From Absidia repens (Eukaryota; Mucoromycota; Mucoromycetes; Mucorales; Cunninghamellaceae), in the NCBI GenBank assembly GCA_002105175.1, contig MCGE01000006.1, positions 1,612,001-1,676,000 on the forward strand: a stretch of DNA of 64,000 nucleotides, written 5' to 3'. A model generated the notes under the pieces. The model was not told where the DNA came from and did no database searches. It saw only the letters and a program-made list of their open reading frames with translations. A program made the translations under genes and the position numbers. Shown one piece after another: positions 36,875-48,970 of this stretch (position 1 is the stretch's first letter; each line of letters opens with the position of its first letter).

Positions 36875-37503
36875 ATCTGAGACAGTGTGAGTGTGAGGGT
36901 CGTTCCAATGCAAAAGAGGAATGGAGGGCAGTGAAAACAGTATAAAAGGACGTTAGATATATATAAATGTAGAGATATGTCTGTTGCAAAGATGTATCAA
37001 ATAAAAAGGGAAACCAACAAAAAATTAGAATTCAAAAAAAAAAAAAAAAAAAAAGCAGAAGTGTGGAGATTTTTTTTTTTTTACTATCAAGCTGGGTTTC
37101 AACTTGGAGGCGTACACTGATTGCCGGAAGAAACACATCACCGAAAAAACAATTTTCAAAATGTATAATTCTGCAATCGCTGTCAAAGTATACGTCGGTA
37201 AAGCAACAAAAGTAAGCCTTACCATATTGACGGAACAATTTTTATTCAGATCATCAGAAGACAGTGTAAAAACAGTAAAATGAGTGTATGAGGGGGGGGA
37301 CGAAACATGTTTGCAAGTACGGTAAATAATAATAAGCGAGGGAGATGTCAAATGAATGTAATCTATGATATACACATATGAAGGGGGACGAGGGAGGGGA
37401 GAGAATCAAAGCCACCGGGGCATTCGACACATACGTTGGTTCAAACTAGGAAGTAAACTGGATAGAATGCGTTAGTGGACAGATAATTTTTAAATTACAG
37501 TCA
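36875..37503. other. Intergenic region
   Basis: The 3' flank of SHO1 and the promoter of the PWWP gene, both on the minus strand. It contains poly-A (37036-37055) and poly-T (37071-37082) tracts and no gene. Confidence 0.6.
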
Positions 37504-38661
37504 TTATATACGTACATAATTTGAAGGAACAATACCAATGGTTTGATCTTGTTTCCGAGCTTGCCACCAATTTCCTCGTCGATCAAGAATTTCCAAAACT
37601 TCACCTTTGTAAAATGATATTTCATTTGGATCTTCAGGATTGGCCGTATCTAAAATAAAATACAAAATCAGTGCCATATCATATTTATTCAATAGTCATT
37701 TCCTAAATCTTACAAGGATGAAGAGCAATGGCATTGTTTCCGGGATCATTCGTTGTCATTGCAGGTGAAGAAGATGTGTAGACTTGATATTGCTGTTGGT
37801 GTTGCGCAGCTGGATAAGGAACGGCATGAACTATTGGAGCGCCATGGCTGTGAACCGATTCGTTGTGGGAAATCGAATAATTCGTGGGAGCTGATAATGG
37901 TACGTTGCCATCCCCATGTTTATAATCCGTCGATGATGGAGGACCATAAACAGCTGAATGACACCATGACTCTGGTGTACTTCCAAAAACTATCACCCAG
38001 AAAAACTAAGAACAATAGAAATACTATGATGAATTGGGAGTTATTTCCCACCACCCCCCTTCAAACTCTAATTACCTGCATAAGAATCATCAAAATACCG
38101 CCAGCCGCTGAGGCTTTCGCGCTACCAAGGCCAATGTGTAATTGATTATCAATTGTTTGAGTAAGTAGTGTGATACTAATAGCTAGACAGGCCATCACCT
38201 ACAAAAATAGAAATTAGAAAACAAACAAAAAAGGTAAAAATGATGATGAATGAACTTACTAGTAATCGATAATCAGCGAAGGAAGCTGACATAAGGACAT
38301 ATAGGAGACCGAGCACTAAAAGCAATTCGTAGATGATAATCCACCAAACCACTCCAGAGAATCTAGAAGCGCAGGCTCCGATAAATAGAATAAGCCAGCC
38401 AACCTAAGTGTAATAAAAAAGAAACGTTTAGCCATATGTTCAGGGAGAAGAAAACAATAAGGAGTTGAATGAGAAAATTACAGCCACGCCCCAATCCCAT
38501 TTTTTTCATATAAGGAGGTTACAAAACACAAACCACGCTCTCCGCCCTCCCCCTCATTGCCACCCATCTTTGAGCCAAGCCAGCCAGTTACTTACAGAAG
38601 CAATGATCGTAGAACTAAAAATAGCAGTGTTTTTCGTGACAAGTGTGGTATCTAATGTCAT
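37504..38661 (-). CDS. SHO1: Sho1-type osmosensor, four-helix membrane protein with SH3 domain
   Basis: The product is a plasma-membrane adaptor of the HOG MAP-kinase branch; its SH3 domain binds the MAPKK Pbs2. Exons in transcript order are 38596-38661, 38260-38403, 38076-38198, 37714-38005 and 37504-37649 (256 residues). Four transmembrane helices occupy the first half ([57 protein letters not shown]); the FFWVIVFGS motif is diagnostic for Sho1. A His/Pro/Gln-rich linker leads to the SH3 domain (about 196-256) with [21 protein letters not shown] and GIVPSNY. The protein ends NYVRI; a GTACGT at this point could be a donor, but the ending matches the usual Sho1 C terminus. It is shorter than yeast Sho1 (367 residues). 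Confidence 0.9.
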
Positions 38662-39399
38662 TGGTTTTGTAAAAGTAGCAAGGAATGTAAGGGGTGTGTA
38701 TAACGAAAAGAAAAAGAAAGGAAGGGGATAAATAGATCACAACGGTAAAAAAAAAAAAAGAATGAGTGAGAAGAGAAAAAGAGAAAAAAGAGAAGTTGTT
38801 TATACTAAAAAAAGTCCACTGCACAATTTTTTTGAGACCCCTTTTTTCATGTCGTTTTGTGTGACCTTACTGCTAACGTTCAAAGGTACGATTTTCTTCA
38901 CTTTCGACATCTCTCCTATGAAAATTTATAAATAGGCTCCCCTTCCTCTTGGCATAATTAGCGATATCAAGTTTTAAATGATTTCATGACCAGCTTCAGG
39001 TGGAAAGGTATATACCGCATTATATTCGACAACAAGTGTTGTAATTGCGTATATAATAATCATTCCCGGTATTCATTCTCCTTTAATATTCAGTTGGATT
39101 TCCGTAAAAGTACAAATAATTCTAGTCCCTAGTACCATGAACACTGTGGGACAAATCCGAGCTACCAAGAATTTCAGGGACACCTCTTGAATATTAGTCT
39201 GTGGTCCGATTTATCTTAGTGCGAAAAATTTCTTTTGAATTGAAATTGGGTAGGAGCGGCATTTGAATTGCCCGTGTTCATCAGGTACCGCAAGGTGAAA
39301 TCCTCTCCTTCAATGTCATTAGCATTATTAATATGTATTGACTCGACAATTTTATCAATATAGGCCCAAAATATAATTATTCATTTTATCCCTATGCAG
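38662..39399. other. Intergenic region
   Basis: The promoter of SHO1 lies here, followed by AT-rich DNA before the WD40 relic. Some eroded 5' exons of that relic may extend into it (39100-39399), but no convincing coding match could be read. Confidence 0.5.
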
Positions 39400-40371
39400 A
39401 TGCAATCATGAATGTCAAATGGTGTCGAGATGATACCATGCTGTTACCCTCGAGTACTGATGGCAAACTACGGATCATGGATGCGGAATCTCAGGAATGT
39501 CTTGAGACTTTTATTGGCCATAAATCATTGGTAAAATCAGAGAATTTGCATTCAACACTGAAGGTAATACACCGTGACAACAATCACCCGACGTGGATGT
39601 AGAAGCAAAAAAAAAAAAAAAAAAAAAAGCAATCGTCATTTCTCATTGTTTCCTTTTCCTATATATAGAAAGATATGCTAGTGGAGAATATATTGAAGGC
39701 ATAATACTAGTTACGTGAAGAAAAATACAAATTGAGTGAACCCTCTCATTTTTACTAGAACTGTCAAATTATGGATTGTCGCGCCGGCCGTACACCGTCT
39801 TCTTTACAAACAGCAAGTTTTCAACAAAATGGACGCCAGCGAAGGCATTTCTGATATGAAGATTGATCACTCGGGAACTCGACTATTTGCCCTATGTACA
39901 GATAACAGGTAAACTTCCCACTTCCGAAGAAAAAGAAAAATTAGTCTGTTTGATTTCTGATAAATCTGGTCTTTTCTCAATAGTGTACATATCCGATACA
40001 TACTTGACTTGACCGCGACAGCACGGAGGTACACTGATCCAGGATTCAATGCGTCTTCCTTTACATTCAAAATATCCATTTCTTATGACGATCAATTTTT
40101 GCTCACTGGGTCCAATGACAACCACGTTTATGCTTGGGATATTGATGGCGACACAACAAATGCACACATATTTCAAGGCCATCCAAACACAGTAACCAGC
40201 GTATCATGGCATAAATCAAGAAATGATCAGGTAAACTTAAAAAAAAAAGTGGGACAAGATAAGATCGGCGATAGATTAAATCTCTTTAATCTTAATTTTA
40301 TTTGTACTTTTCAATTAGTTTGCCTCTCGTAAAATGATGATTTCAATATTAGGATATGGAAAACTGGATAA
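39400..40371 (+). pseudogene. Decayed WD40-repeat gene, Cdt2/DTL-like
   Basis: Pieces of a WD40 propeller are readable but not in one frame. Exon-like block 39400-39563 gives DAIMNVKWCRDDTML and DGKLRIMDAESQECLETF with GH. Near 39672 a YASG fragment precedes a stop. At 39763 KLW and DCRAGRT are offset by one base. Blocks 39841-39909 and 39984-40230 give GISDMKIDHSGTRLFALCTD, YDDQFLLTGSNDNHVYAWDI and VTSVSWH. At 40320-40371 FAS is followed, after a frame change, by DDFNIRIWKTG and a stop. The order and motifs resemble the CRL4 substrate receptor Cdt2 (DTL), which targets Cdt1 for degradation, but the family call is moderate. Several frame breaks, a short 3' end and no clear start argue for a relic. 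Confidence 0.6.
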
Positions 40372-40709
40372 AATCAACACTGATTATCTTTACTAGTCTG
40401 CCCTAACTTTGCTCCACCGTAGACCCTCTTCCATGTAAATATCACACTCAAACACACATACACATACATCCTTATTTGTTAGTATATATTACTTGTTTTA
40501 TTATATCCTTTTTTTTTTTTTTTTTTCTCTGTTACATAATAAAACTAGTACCTGTTTTTTTTTTTTCCCGACTCCTTCTCTGACTTCCATTTACATCTAA
40601 AGCGGCGTTTTTTGTTTAAAAGTTTTTTTTTTTTTTTTTTTCAGCAAACACCCGACTTTCCCCCTCCTGTCATTTAAGCATTCTTCTCTTTCTTTCTCTC
40701 CACCAGGCC

Positions 40710-42851
40710 ATGAAGGACGATTGTTACGATCACAGCAAAGACGATGAATCAGGCCTTCCCAAACATGCCACTGAAGAGGAAATCATGGCTTCTTTTGGTT
40801 ACAAGCAGGTAAACTACCATCATATGTTAAATTCTTTACCCTGTTACTAACACCTTGTTCTCTTTTTTTTCTTCTTTAGGAAATGAACAAAACCATGTCA
40901 ACCATAAGTAACTTCTCCATTGCTTTTGGCTGCTGCTCTATCCTCTCTGGTCTTACACCTGTAAGCGACATCAACACCGCCATTTGCAGGAAACACCTAA
41001 ATTGATCTTTTACCATTTTTGCTTCTTCCGTTCTTTAGATGTGGGGCGATATCATGATGATGGGTGGGTCCATTGCAGTAGTTTGGGGCTGGGTGCTTGT
41101 CTCCTTTTTCACATTTGGTGTTGGTTTGTCGCTTGCCGAGATCTGTAGTGCTTATCCAGTGACGGGTGGTCTCTATATTTGGGTAGCGCGTCTGGCACCT
41201 ACGGAATATGTTCCGCTTGCTTGTTGGATTACAGGGTACTGCAATTGGCTTGGCTTGACGGTGGCCATCACTAGTGCTAATTTGGGATTAGCGCAATTCC
41301 TCGCGTCTGTCATAAGCATTCATAATCCCGACTACAACGTCGATATTTACTGGCAATACGGCATCTTTTTGGTGATTTCCTTTGTCCATGGATTGATCAA
41401 TTCTGTCAGCGTCAAATACAATGGCTTCTTCAATCAGACGTCGCTCTATTGGCATGTTTTTGGAACTTTGCTTATTATCATCGTCTCCTTGGCACTGACG
41501 CCGAACAAAGCAAGTGCTGAATGGGTGGTAAGTTTTTTGCACTGGGATATGCCGAGGAATGTGCATACTCAATTCACCGAATTTATATTTTTCTATAGTT
41601 TACCTATTTTGAAAACGATACAGGATTCTCTTCCAATGGATATGCGTTTTTGCTTGGTCTACTTCAATCTCAATATACTCTCTCAGGTTTCGATAGTGCC
41701 GCACAAATGTCCGAAGAAACAGTGAATGCTGCCAAGAATGCTCCCAAAGGAATCCTATATGCTATTGGTGCTGCTGCTATTACTGGTTTAGCTTTTATGC
41801 TCTCTATCAACTTCTGTGTCCAAGACTTCCAACGCCAAATTGTTAGCGAAACCGCGGCAAGCCCGCAAATGACACAAGTTTTCTTGGATGGTGTTGGGTA
41901 TTCCTGGACCATTGTCTTTACTGTCATCATTATGATGGCCATGTTCTTCAGTGGATCTGCTTTGACACTTGGTTCGTCTCGCATGGTGTTTGCTTTCGCC
42001 CGTGATGGTGCTACCCCTTTCAGTGATTACCTCAGCCGGATCAACTCCATTACCCAAACACCTATTTATGCCGTCTGGGCCAACATTATCTTTGCTATGG
42101 TGATCGGATTACTGGTAATATATATTTTATTTTACTTTTTAACCTATATTATTTTGTCCACTTATTCACGTCTTCTCTTTATCCCTATAGTACATTGTGA
42201 ATACAACAGCCTTCAATGCCATTGTTTCCGTCAACACCATTGCATCTTCACTCGCTTACTTTATCCCAATCGCTCTTCGCTTGACCGTTGCACGTAAATC
42301 GTTCAAACGGGGTCCTTTCCATCTTGGTAGTTTTTCCAACATTATCAATTTCACAAGCTGCTGCTGGATTATCTTCACCTCGGCGTTGTTTGTGTGTCCT
42401 ACGGAAGCCCCTGTCACGGCATTGAACATGAATTATGCCAGTGTGATCTTTGTGTTTGTCATTGGTGCATCTGTCCTTTATTATCAATTCCGTGCCAAGC
42501 ATTGGTTTACCGGACCGGGACGAAGCATCGAACTGCCTGCTGATTCGTATACTGTGGACCCCCACACCATCGATGAAAAAATACACCAACATTCATTTGG
42601 TCACAAGCACGATGCTCATGATGACGATAACGACTTTATCTATGATGTTGGAGCGATAGGAACAAAGGAACTGGATCGTACTGACCTTTCGTCTTCATCA
42701 TCTACTGTTGACATCACAGATGAACAAGGTAAGAGTTAAAGCATGAAGAAAAAAATTTATATAGAAGTGATTTGTTTCATACTTACCCCTCCCTCTTTTT
42801 TTCTTGACATCAGGTTACTCTAATTTACGAACTCGACCCCATTTCCGATAG
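40710..42851 (+). CDS. Amino acid/GABA permease, APC superfamily
   Basis: Six exons are inferred: 40710-40808, 40880-40960, 41039-41527, 41599-42114, 42191-42728 and 42814-42851 (586 residues). If the last intron is retained, translation stops at 42739 and only the last few residues differ. About twelve transmembrane helices are visible. Family motifs include FSIAFGCCSILSGLTP in helix 1, SLAEICSAYPVTGGLYIW, WLGLTVAITSANLGLAQF, FDSAAQMSEETVNAAKNAP (the conserved FD-ASHMSEE-like loop) and GSSRMVFAFARDGATPFS. These place it with fungal Uga4/Hnm1/Bat1-type permeases for amino acids, GABA or choline. The N terminus is short and acidic with a Lys; the C terminus is His/Asp-rich. The substrate cannot be read from sequence. 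Confidence 0.92.
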
Positions 42852-44929
42852 ATCATTAGATTGATAACCCCTTTGATCTCTTTCTTTTCTTTTCTTCCGT
42901 GTTTATATATCCCCCCCCCCTCTCTCTCTCCTTTTATTTGATGTCCTTTCCTTTTCCCCCACCTCTTTTTTATTATTTACATATAGTATAGCATAGTTGA
43001 TAGACGTTTTTTTTTTATACTTACATCCTTTTATTCTCTTGTATATATTACTCTTTGCAATGCATTTTTTTTTCCAATTACATCAATAAAAATTTATTTT
43101 ACATTATGAAAATCATTGATTTACTGGATCCTTACATTTGAGATGAATGGTGTAAATTTGAAGGTCATCATATCTCTTATAAGCGGGATGTGTTCAGGAT
43201 GTGTATGGTATGATATATGTATTTCAATCTTCAAGCAAAACCAAGTTGCCGGTCAAAATATGATGAGTTCGGCAAGAAGAGCAAAAATTGAGTCTTGCAA
43301 ATTATGATATGCCAAGGATGATTATTTATCCCCTCCATTATATATAATTATTAATTTATTGGCCACCGCTCATTTGACGTGAGTCCAAGTCTATTCAATA
43401 AACGACATGGCAAAAAAAAAAAAAAAAAAAAAAAAGATTTTAAATCCCGCCCACGTGGATTTTATTTACTCCCCAATTTTTCTCGCTCTCTTTCTTTTCT
43501 TTTTTTCTTCACAATTGTGGCGCCTGCGGCGTTCTGGTGGACTTAGATTAGTATCAGGACTAGGTTAGAAGGGGTTTCAGCTCAGGGATCACAAGATGCA
43601 TAGGGAAACCCTTTCATTTTGGAATCAGGATTTGGGATCACCATTAGTTGGTCTTTTGGAGCCTTCATCAGCTCAATTTAGTGTTAGTTTGTCCGTAGTA
43701 TGCAACTACATTTGAATAAAATATGCCTTTTTTTACTTACTTTAATGAGAATGTCCCATTAGTTTCTCTCATGTCCTGCACGTTTGAATAGATGCTATTT
43801 TACCATCAACTTGTTACATTAGTGATGACAAATGCTATGTTTCAATAAAAGATCTCCATTCCCAGCTCCTTTCATGTCTTGCATAGTTTATTAGTACTTA
43901 TTTCCCAATTGCCCCTTTATATCAGTGTTGAGTTTAGTCTCCCACATAGTACCTTCAATAGATCTTTCCATCAAATCACTTGTTACAATGAACCCTTCAC
44001 ATTTACTTTTAGTACCTACCAATATGATTCAATAAAATACGTCATTTTATTAGCCATGCCCTGACCAATTGAAAGCAAACAATGCCTCTATTGTAGTTGT
44101 TTTATGAGTGGCTAACAAAAACACTTTATTTCTATTTCACCCACTATGCGCTTTCCCATCCCCGGATCCAGTTCTAGGTTACTTGATATGATACAGTCAG
44201 CTAGCCCATACCTTTGGCGTAGCCTCCGTCAGACTAGACATGTTGTATATATGTCCAGCTCATTATTTTTATTTTTATTTTTATTTGTTTCTGTATGTGA
44301 TATATATATACATATAATGCCCATACTGAAGCCAGTTGCGCGTCAAGGAGCCATTTATTAAAATGCAAAATAGCATTTCATGAAAAACTGTAGCTCAACC
44401 ATCTCTCTTTGTCCTGTTACTCTGTAGATCGATAATACACCTGAACTTTAATAACCTTCCTCACAAATTTATCACACAGAAATGAATCACATAATCCCTC
44501 ATATATAGTTTATGTCAATAGTTTTGTCTTTCACGAAGCGCCTACATACAAAATACTTCAATCAGTATCGCGGGCGAACAAAAACATTTGAAATTCCCCG
44601 CCTTCCTTGAAAAATTGTCTTCTACATGACGGTGCCCATATGTATGACAGTATGATAATTCAAGGCGATATCAACAAAATAATAAGTAAAAAAAGGTAGT
44701 TTTATTTTTTTGTAAAAAAAAGTATTCAAGAGTCTAATGTAAGTATATAATTGAAAGTGGATTGTGTAGCAAGTAATATAGAGTGAAAATAAAATAAAAT
44801 ACAATGGCTAATCTAAAAGATGATGAGAGGGGAGGGTAATAATACAAGATAAAAAGAATATATATATAATAATAATAGTAATACTAAGAAGGAGCTATCC
44901 TACATCCAAGACAATCAGCGGTTGGTTAT
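42852..44929. other. Long intergenic region (2.1 kb) with repeat copy 4
   Basis: Convergent region between the permease (+) and Lon (-). It holds the permease 3' flank (AATAAA near 43086), a 24-A tract (about 43411-43434), repeat copy 4 and the Lon 3' flank. No gene was seen. Confidence 0.6.
43436..44160 (+). repeat. Dispersed non-coding repeat family, copy 4 (inverted relative to copies 1-3)
   Basis: It begins with ATCCCGCCCACGTG (43444-43457), directly after a poly-A tract. The core appears in reverse complement with one or two changes (GGGATCACAAGATGCATA, 43585-43602), followed by CCCTTTCATTTTGGAATC. Downstream are repeated units of the form (T)CAATAAAA, a pyrimidine run, then CTCATGTCYTGC. 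Similarity to copy 5 continues to about 44160. Boundaries are approximate. Confidence 0.75.
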
Positions 44930-45603
44930 TCATTCCGTGTCATCATTGTTGTCTTCTGTGAGGATATCGTTCCAGACGTTGTTTGCTTGGTCTTTGCTGA
45001 TGGTGTCAAAACAGATCTTGAATACATCGTCATAATAGTCCACCGGAATACCAGTCATGCCTTCCTTAATATGGTCCGGAAGCTCCTCCCAGTCAGCCTT
45101 GTTATCCTTGGGGAATAAAATGGTGTTCACATTGGATCGTTTGGCTGCAATTGTCTTTTCTTTCAGTCCACCAATTTGAAGAACCTTGCCCGTCACTGTC
45201 AATTCACCTGTCATTGCAATGTTGGGTTTCACCGGTTGATTGAGCGCCAATGAGATCAAAGAGGTTGCCATTGTAATACCAGCAGATGGACCTGACAAAA
45301 TGGTTGGGAAAAGAAGAAGGACTTATTATTTCTAGAAACTCAACATGATGTGTGCTTATTCTTACCATCTTTCGATATCGCACCAGCAGGGAAGTGTGTA
45401 TGGATTTTCGCCTTTTCAAAGAATTTGTTGTTGGGATAATGAGTAGCCATCAGTGATTTGGCAAATGTGTAAGCAATGGTTGTTGATTCTTTCATGACAT
45501 CACCGAGCTGACCGGTCTTGGATAAGCTTGGAGTTGACTTCGAGGACAGAGATGATTCCAATACAGATTCTACATATAATGAGCTTCCACCTATGATGAG
45601 AGA

Positions 45604-45672
<69 letters not shown>

Positions 45673-48600
45673 ATGGTGTCAGTCAATCAAATCAGTTTTA
45701 CTATGAAACGTCTTTTTTTTCATTGTCGTTACCCATGCTTGTCCAAGCTAAGCCCATGATCACACCAGGTGGGGTCATTTCATACAGTCGGTCAGATTGG
45801 AATACAGCAGGACCAACGTAATCACGTAAATTTTCGGTGCAGATGTCAACATGGATATCGCCAGGAATTTCCATCGGTTGTCGTTCATTGTCTTTTTCGT
45901 CGGCCTGTTGAGTTGAAGGTGCTGTTGTTGCTGCAGAATCTGTTTCCAGAGTAGTAGTTGTATCATCGTTCTTCTTGACTTGATTCGTTGCATTATCGCC
46001 GACTTGTTCCACCACATTGAGAGCAGCCTTCCGGAATACTTTGTCGATTTGTTTCTTGAGATTTCGTACACCACTTTCACGACAGTAATTCTTGATAAGA
46101 GCATCCACCGCTTCTTTGGTCAGGTTCACGTTGACATGCTCCAAACCAGATGCCTTCTTTGCAGCAGGGGCCAAATATTTTTCAGCAATGGCAGCCTTTT
46201 CTTCCGCAACATAACCAGAGAGCTGGATCACTTCCATACGGTCCAAGAGAGGTCCAGGAATTGTATCCAACACATTGGCAGTACACACAAACAATACCTT
46301 TGAGAGGTCCACTGGCGCATCGATATAGTGATCCAAAAAGCTTGAGTTCTGTTCAGGATCCAAAAGTTCCAATAATGCAGATGAAGGATCGCCTTGGTGA
46401 CCACGACCAACCTTATCAATTTCGTCGATCAGAATCAATGGGTTTTCCGTTTGTACCTTTTTGAGAGCTTGAATGACCTTGCCAGGCATAGCACCAACAT
46501 ACGTTCGACGATGTCCCTTGATTTCAGCCACATCCGTCAAACCACCCACAGAGAATCGATAGAATTCACGGTCCAAAGCACGAGCAATGCTTGCAGCCAC
46601 AGAAGTTTTCCCAACACCAGGTGGACCCGAGAGACAGAGAATTTTACCTTCCACAGATCCACGTAATTTACCAACAGCAATGAATTCCATGATACGATCC
46701 TTTACGTCCTTCAATCCATAATGGTCTTCGTCTAATACAGTTTTGGCGTGGAGCATGTTGTAGTTTTCACGAGACCGGAAGCCCCAAGGGATTTGTGTCA
46801 GCCAGTCCAAATAATTTCTTGTCACATTGAATTCAGATGCTGCAGGTTCTAAATGGGCCAGTTTGCTGATTTCCTAAGTATAATATAAAAAAAACCCCAC
46901 TAGTTGATTTCCTGTCCTTTCTTTTTTGGTGCTCTCTCTCCATTTGTTAACTTACCTCATCAAACACCTTCTTGATCCCTTTGGGCATATTCAATTTCTC
47001 AGCCTTTTCTTTGAATCCTTCCAGCAGCTTATCCTTGCCATCGCTTTCCAGTCCAAGTTCCTTCTTGATCCCCTTGAGTTGTTCCATCAAATAGTATTCA
47101 CGCTGACGTTTTGCAATTTTGCTATCCACTTCCTTGGAGATCTTCTTTTGTAGCTGTGCACTCATCAGTTCCTTCTTGAGCACCAACAGTGATTGTTGCA
47201 AACGATCATCTACAGAGAGCGTTTCCAGGACTTGTTGCAATTCCAAAGGTTCCCCTGATGAGACGGCGGCGGCAAAATCGGCCAATTTCGCAGGTTCGTC
47301 AAACACATTACCGGCTGATTGGGACATGGAGAAGCTGGCAATTTGATCACGGAAGAGAGGGTTCAATGAGGCAATATCCTTGAATACAGACACTAGTTCG
47401 GAGGTCACCGCTCGCACCAATGGGCTTTTCTTGGAGAAGGGCAGATCATCGAGGTTGTCCACATTGACCAAAGACACTTGGGAGTCGCTTGCCAAAATGG
47501 AGGACGCATATTGTTGGCTGTTTTCCTGAATAGCTTCGGTACCTTCTTCTGCTGTTGTTGTCGATTTGGTAGTTGCTGACAATAATTCCGATTCTTCCAT
47601 TGCCGCTTTGTTTCCAAGAGTATCTAATACAAATAATAACAATTGGTGGTTTAATATCACTTCGATATATATATAAAAAAAAAAAAGAAGCGCATTCTTC
47701 AAAAAAGCAAGCTTACCTGCCATGAGTTCTTCGCCAGGCACCACATTCTTCCGGTTGGGATCAGCTTTTATTTCTAAGGCTTCACCACCGAGTTCATGCA
47801 CCGCACCTTCTCCATCCATTTCAATCTTGACATGTGTTACTTGCTGCTGAGATGGTGATTTTGTTCCAAGTGGTAGGAGTTCATTGATCTTAATACGCCG
47901 ATGAGGGTACAGCACGGCCGTCAATCCAGCATCTTCGTCCTTGCCATCCTTGCCAGCGCTCGCAGGGAAGACACTAGTGATTTGAGCAAACACGCCAACG
48001 CGATGGACTTGATCAATGTTTTGAATGGTATCGACATCCAAATTCTCATCCTTCAGTAAAAATGCACCGACATATGGTTGGCCACTTTTCATCAACTTCT
48101 TGATAGCAGCCGTCACATTGGGATCCTTCACCACCACCGCCTTGTAAAATCCAGGAAAGAGAGGACGTCGGGTAATCGGGATGGCCAATACTTGAGGGTA
48201 GACGTCTGGGATCGAAGGTTTTTGTTGTAGTTGACTATCAATCACCGCACCGCTACCATGTTTGCCGTCATCACCACCACCACCATTGTTATGGCCATGA
48301 TCACTGCCGCCACCATTTTGTTCACCATTACCACCGCTACCACCGCTACCACCAACACCATTGCTCCGGCCGATGGCATCATCATTGGGATCATTTTTGT
48401 CTAATTGTAAACCAGATTGTGTTGACGCCGAACGAATAAACTGTCGTTTTACAGAAGCCGCGGTTCGAAGAGGTTGGAGCATCACCGTGACGGAGCGTGA
48501 AGGACTTGATTGCAAAGAGTGTTTCAAAATGTCACCACCCCATAAACTGACACCTGAGTTGGCCTGTGTCGCTGTCGCCGAGAAAGTTCGTTTCGCCTGC

Positions 48601-48698
48601 TGCTGGGCTGCAGCTCCTTGGAATGGTGAGACAAGGGCATGGTTGAGCTTTGATTTGGATATCGTTTTGGAGACATGGACCAAAAAGGAATGGTTCAT
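44930..48698 (-). CDS. PIM1: Mitochondrial Lon protease (Pim1)
   Basis: The product is the ATP-dependent serine protease of the mitochondrial matrix. Exons in transcript order are 47717-48698, 46956-47623, 45733-46873, 45366-45590 and 44930-45291 (1125 residues, close to yeast Pim1). The N terminus is basic and Ser/Ala-rich, as expected of a presequence, followed by a Gly/Asn-rich insert and the substrate-binding LON domain ([18 protein letters not shown]). The AAA+ module has Walker [10 protein letters not shown] (about residue 632) and Walker [10 protein letters not shown]. The protease domain carries the catalytic Ser in GPSAG (about 1008) and Lys in GGLKEK (about 1051), spaced as in E. 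coli Lon. Intron 3 contains a 67-base homopolymer (A on the plus strand). It shares a 272 bp divergent promoter with LSG1. Confidence 0.96.
45605..45671. repeat. 67-base A/T homopolymer in a Lon intron
   Basis: An uninterrupted A run on the plus strand, read as T in the Lon pre-mRNA. It lies between exons 3 and 4 just upstream of the acceptor, where T tracts are common in this genome, but it is far longer than any other. True length is uncertain in most sequencing data. Confidence 0.9.
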
Positions 48699-48970
48699 AA
48701 TTTTATAATGGATACTAGGTAGATTCCCTTTGTAAAAGAGAATGGATACCAAAGCAGAAAAAAAAAGAAAAAGAAAAAGGGGAGGAAAAAGAACAAGGTT
48801 GAAGTGTGGGACAGGGGAGCGACATTTTTGTTCGTTTCAAAACCCGCTCTTTGCCTGGCCCGACTGCTTTTCGTGCCGGTCAAAAAAAAAAAAAAAGTTT
48901 CTTTTTTCTTTCCTCTTGCTCTACTTTTTTTTTTTTTTTTTTATCTTTCCCCTTTAACAAATTTTTCAAC
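48699..48970. promoter_or_regulatory. Shared divergent promoter of Lon and LSG1
   Basis: Only 272 bp separate the two start codons, so both promoters and 5' UTRs must lie here. The region contains a GAAAAAG-rich block (48755-48795) and a T-rich block ending next to LSG1 (48925-48942), which look like each gene's own upstream tract. No defined binding site was recognised. Confidence 0.65.
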
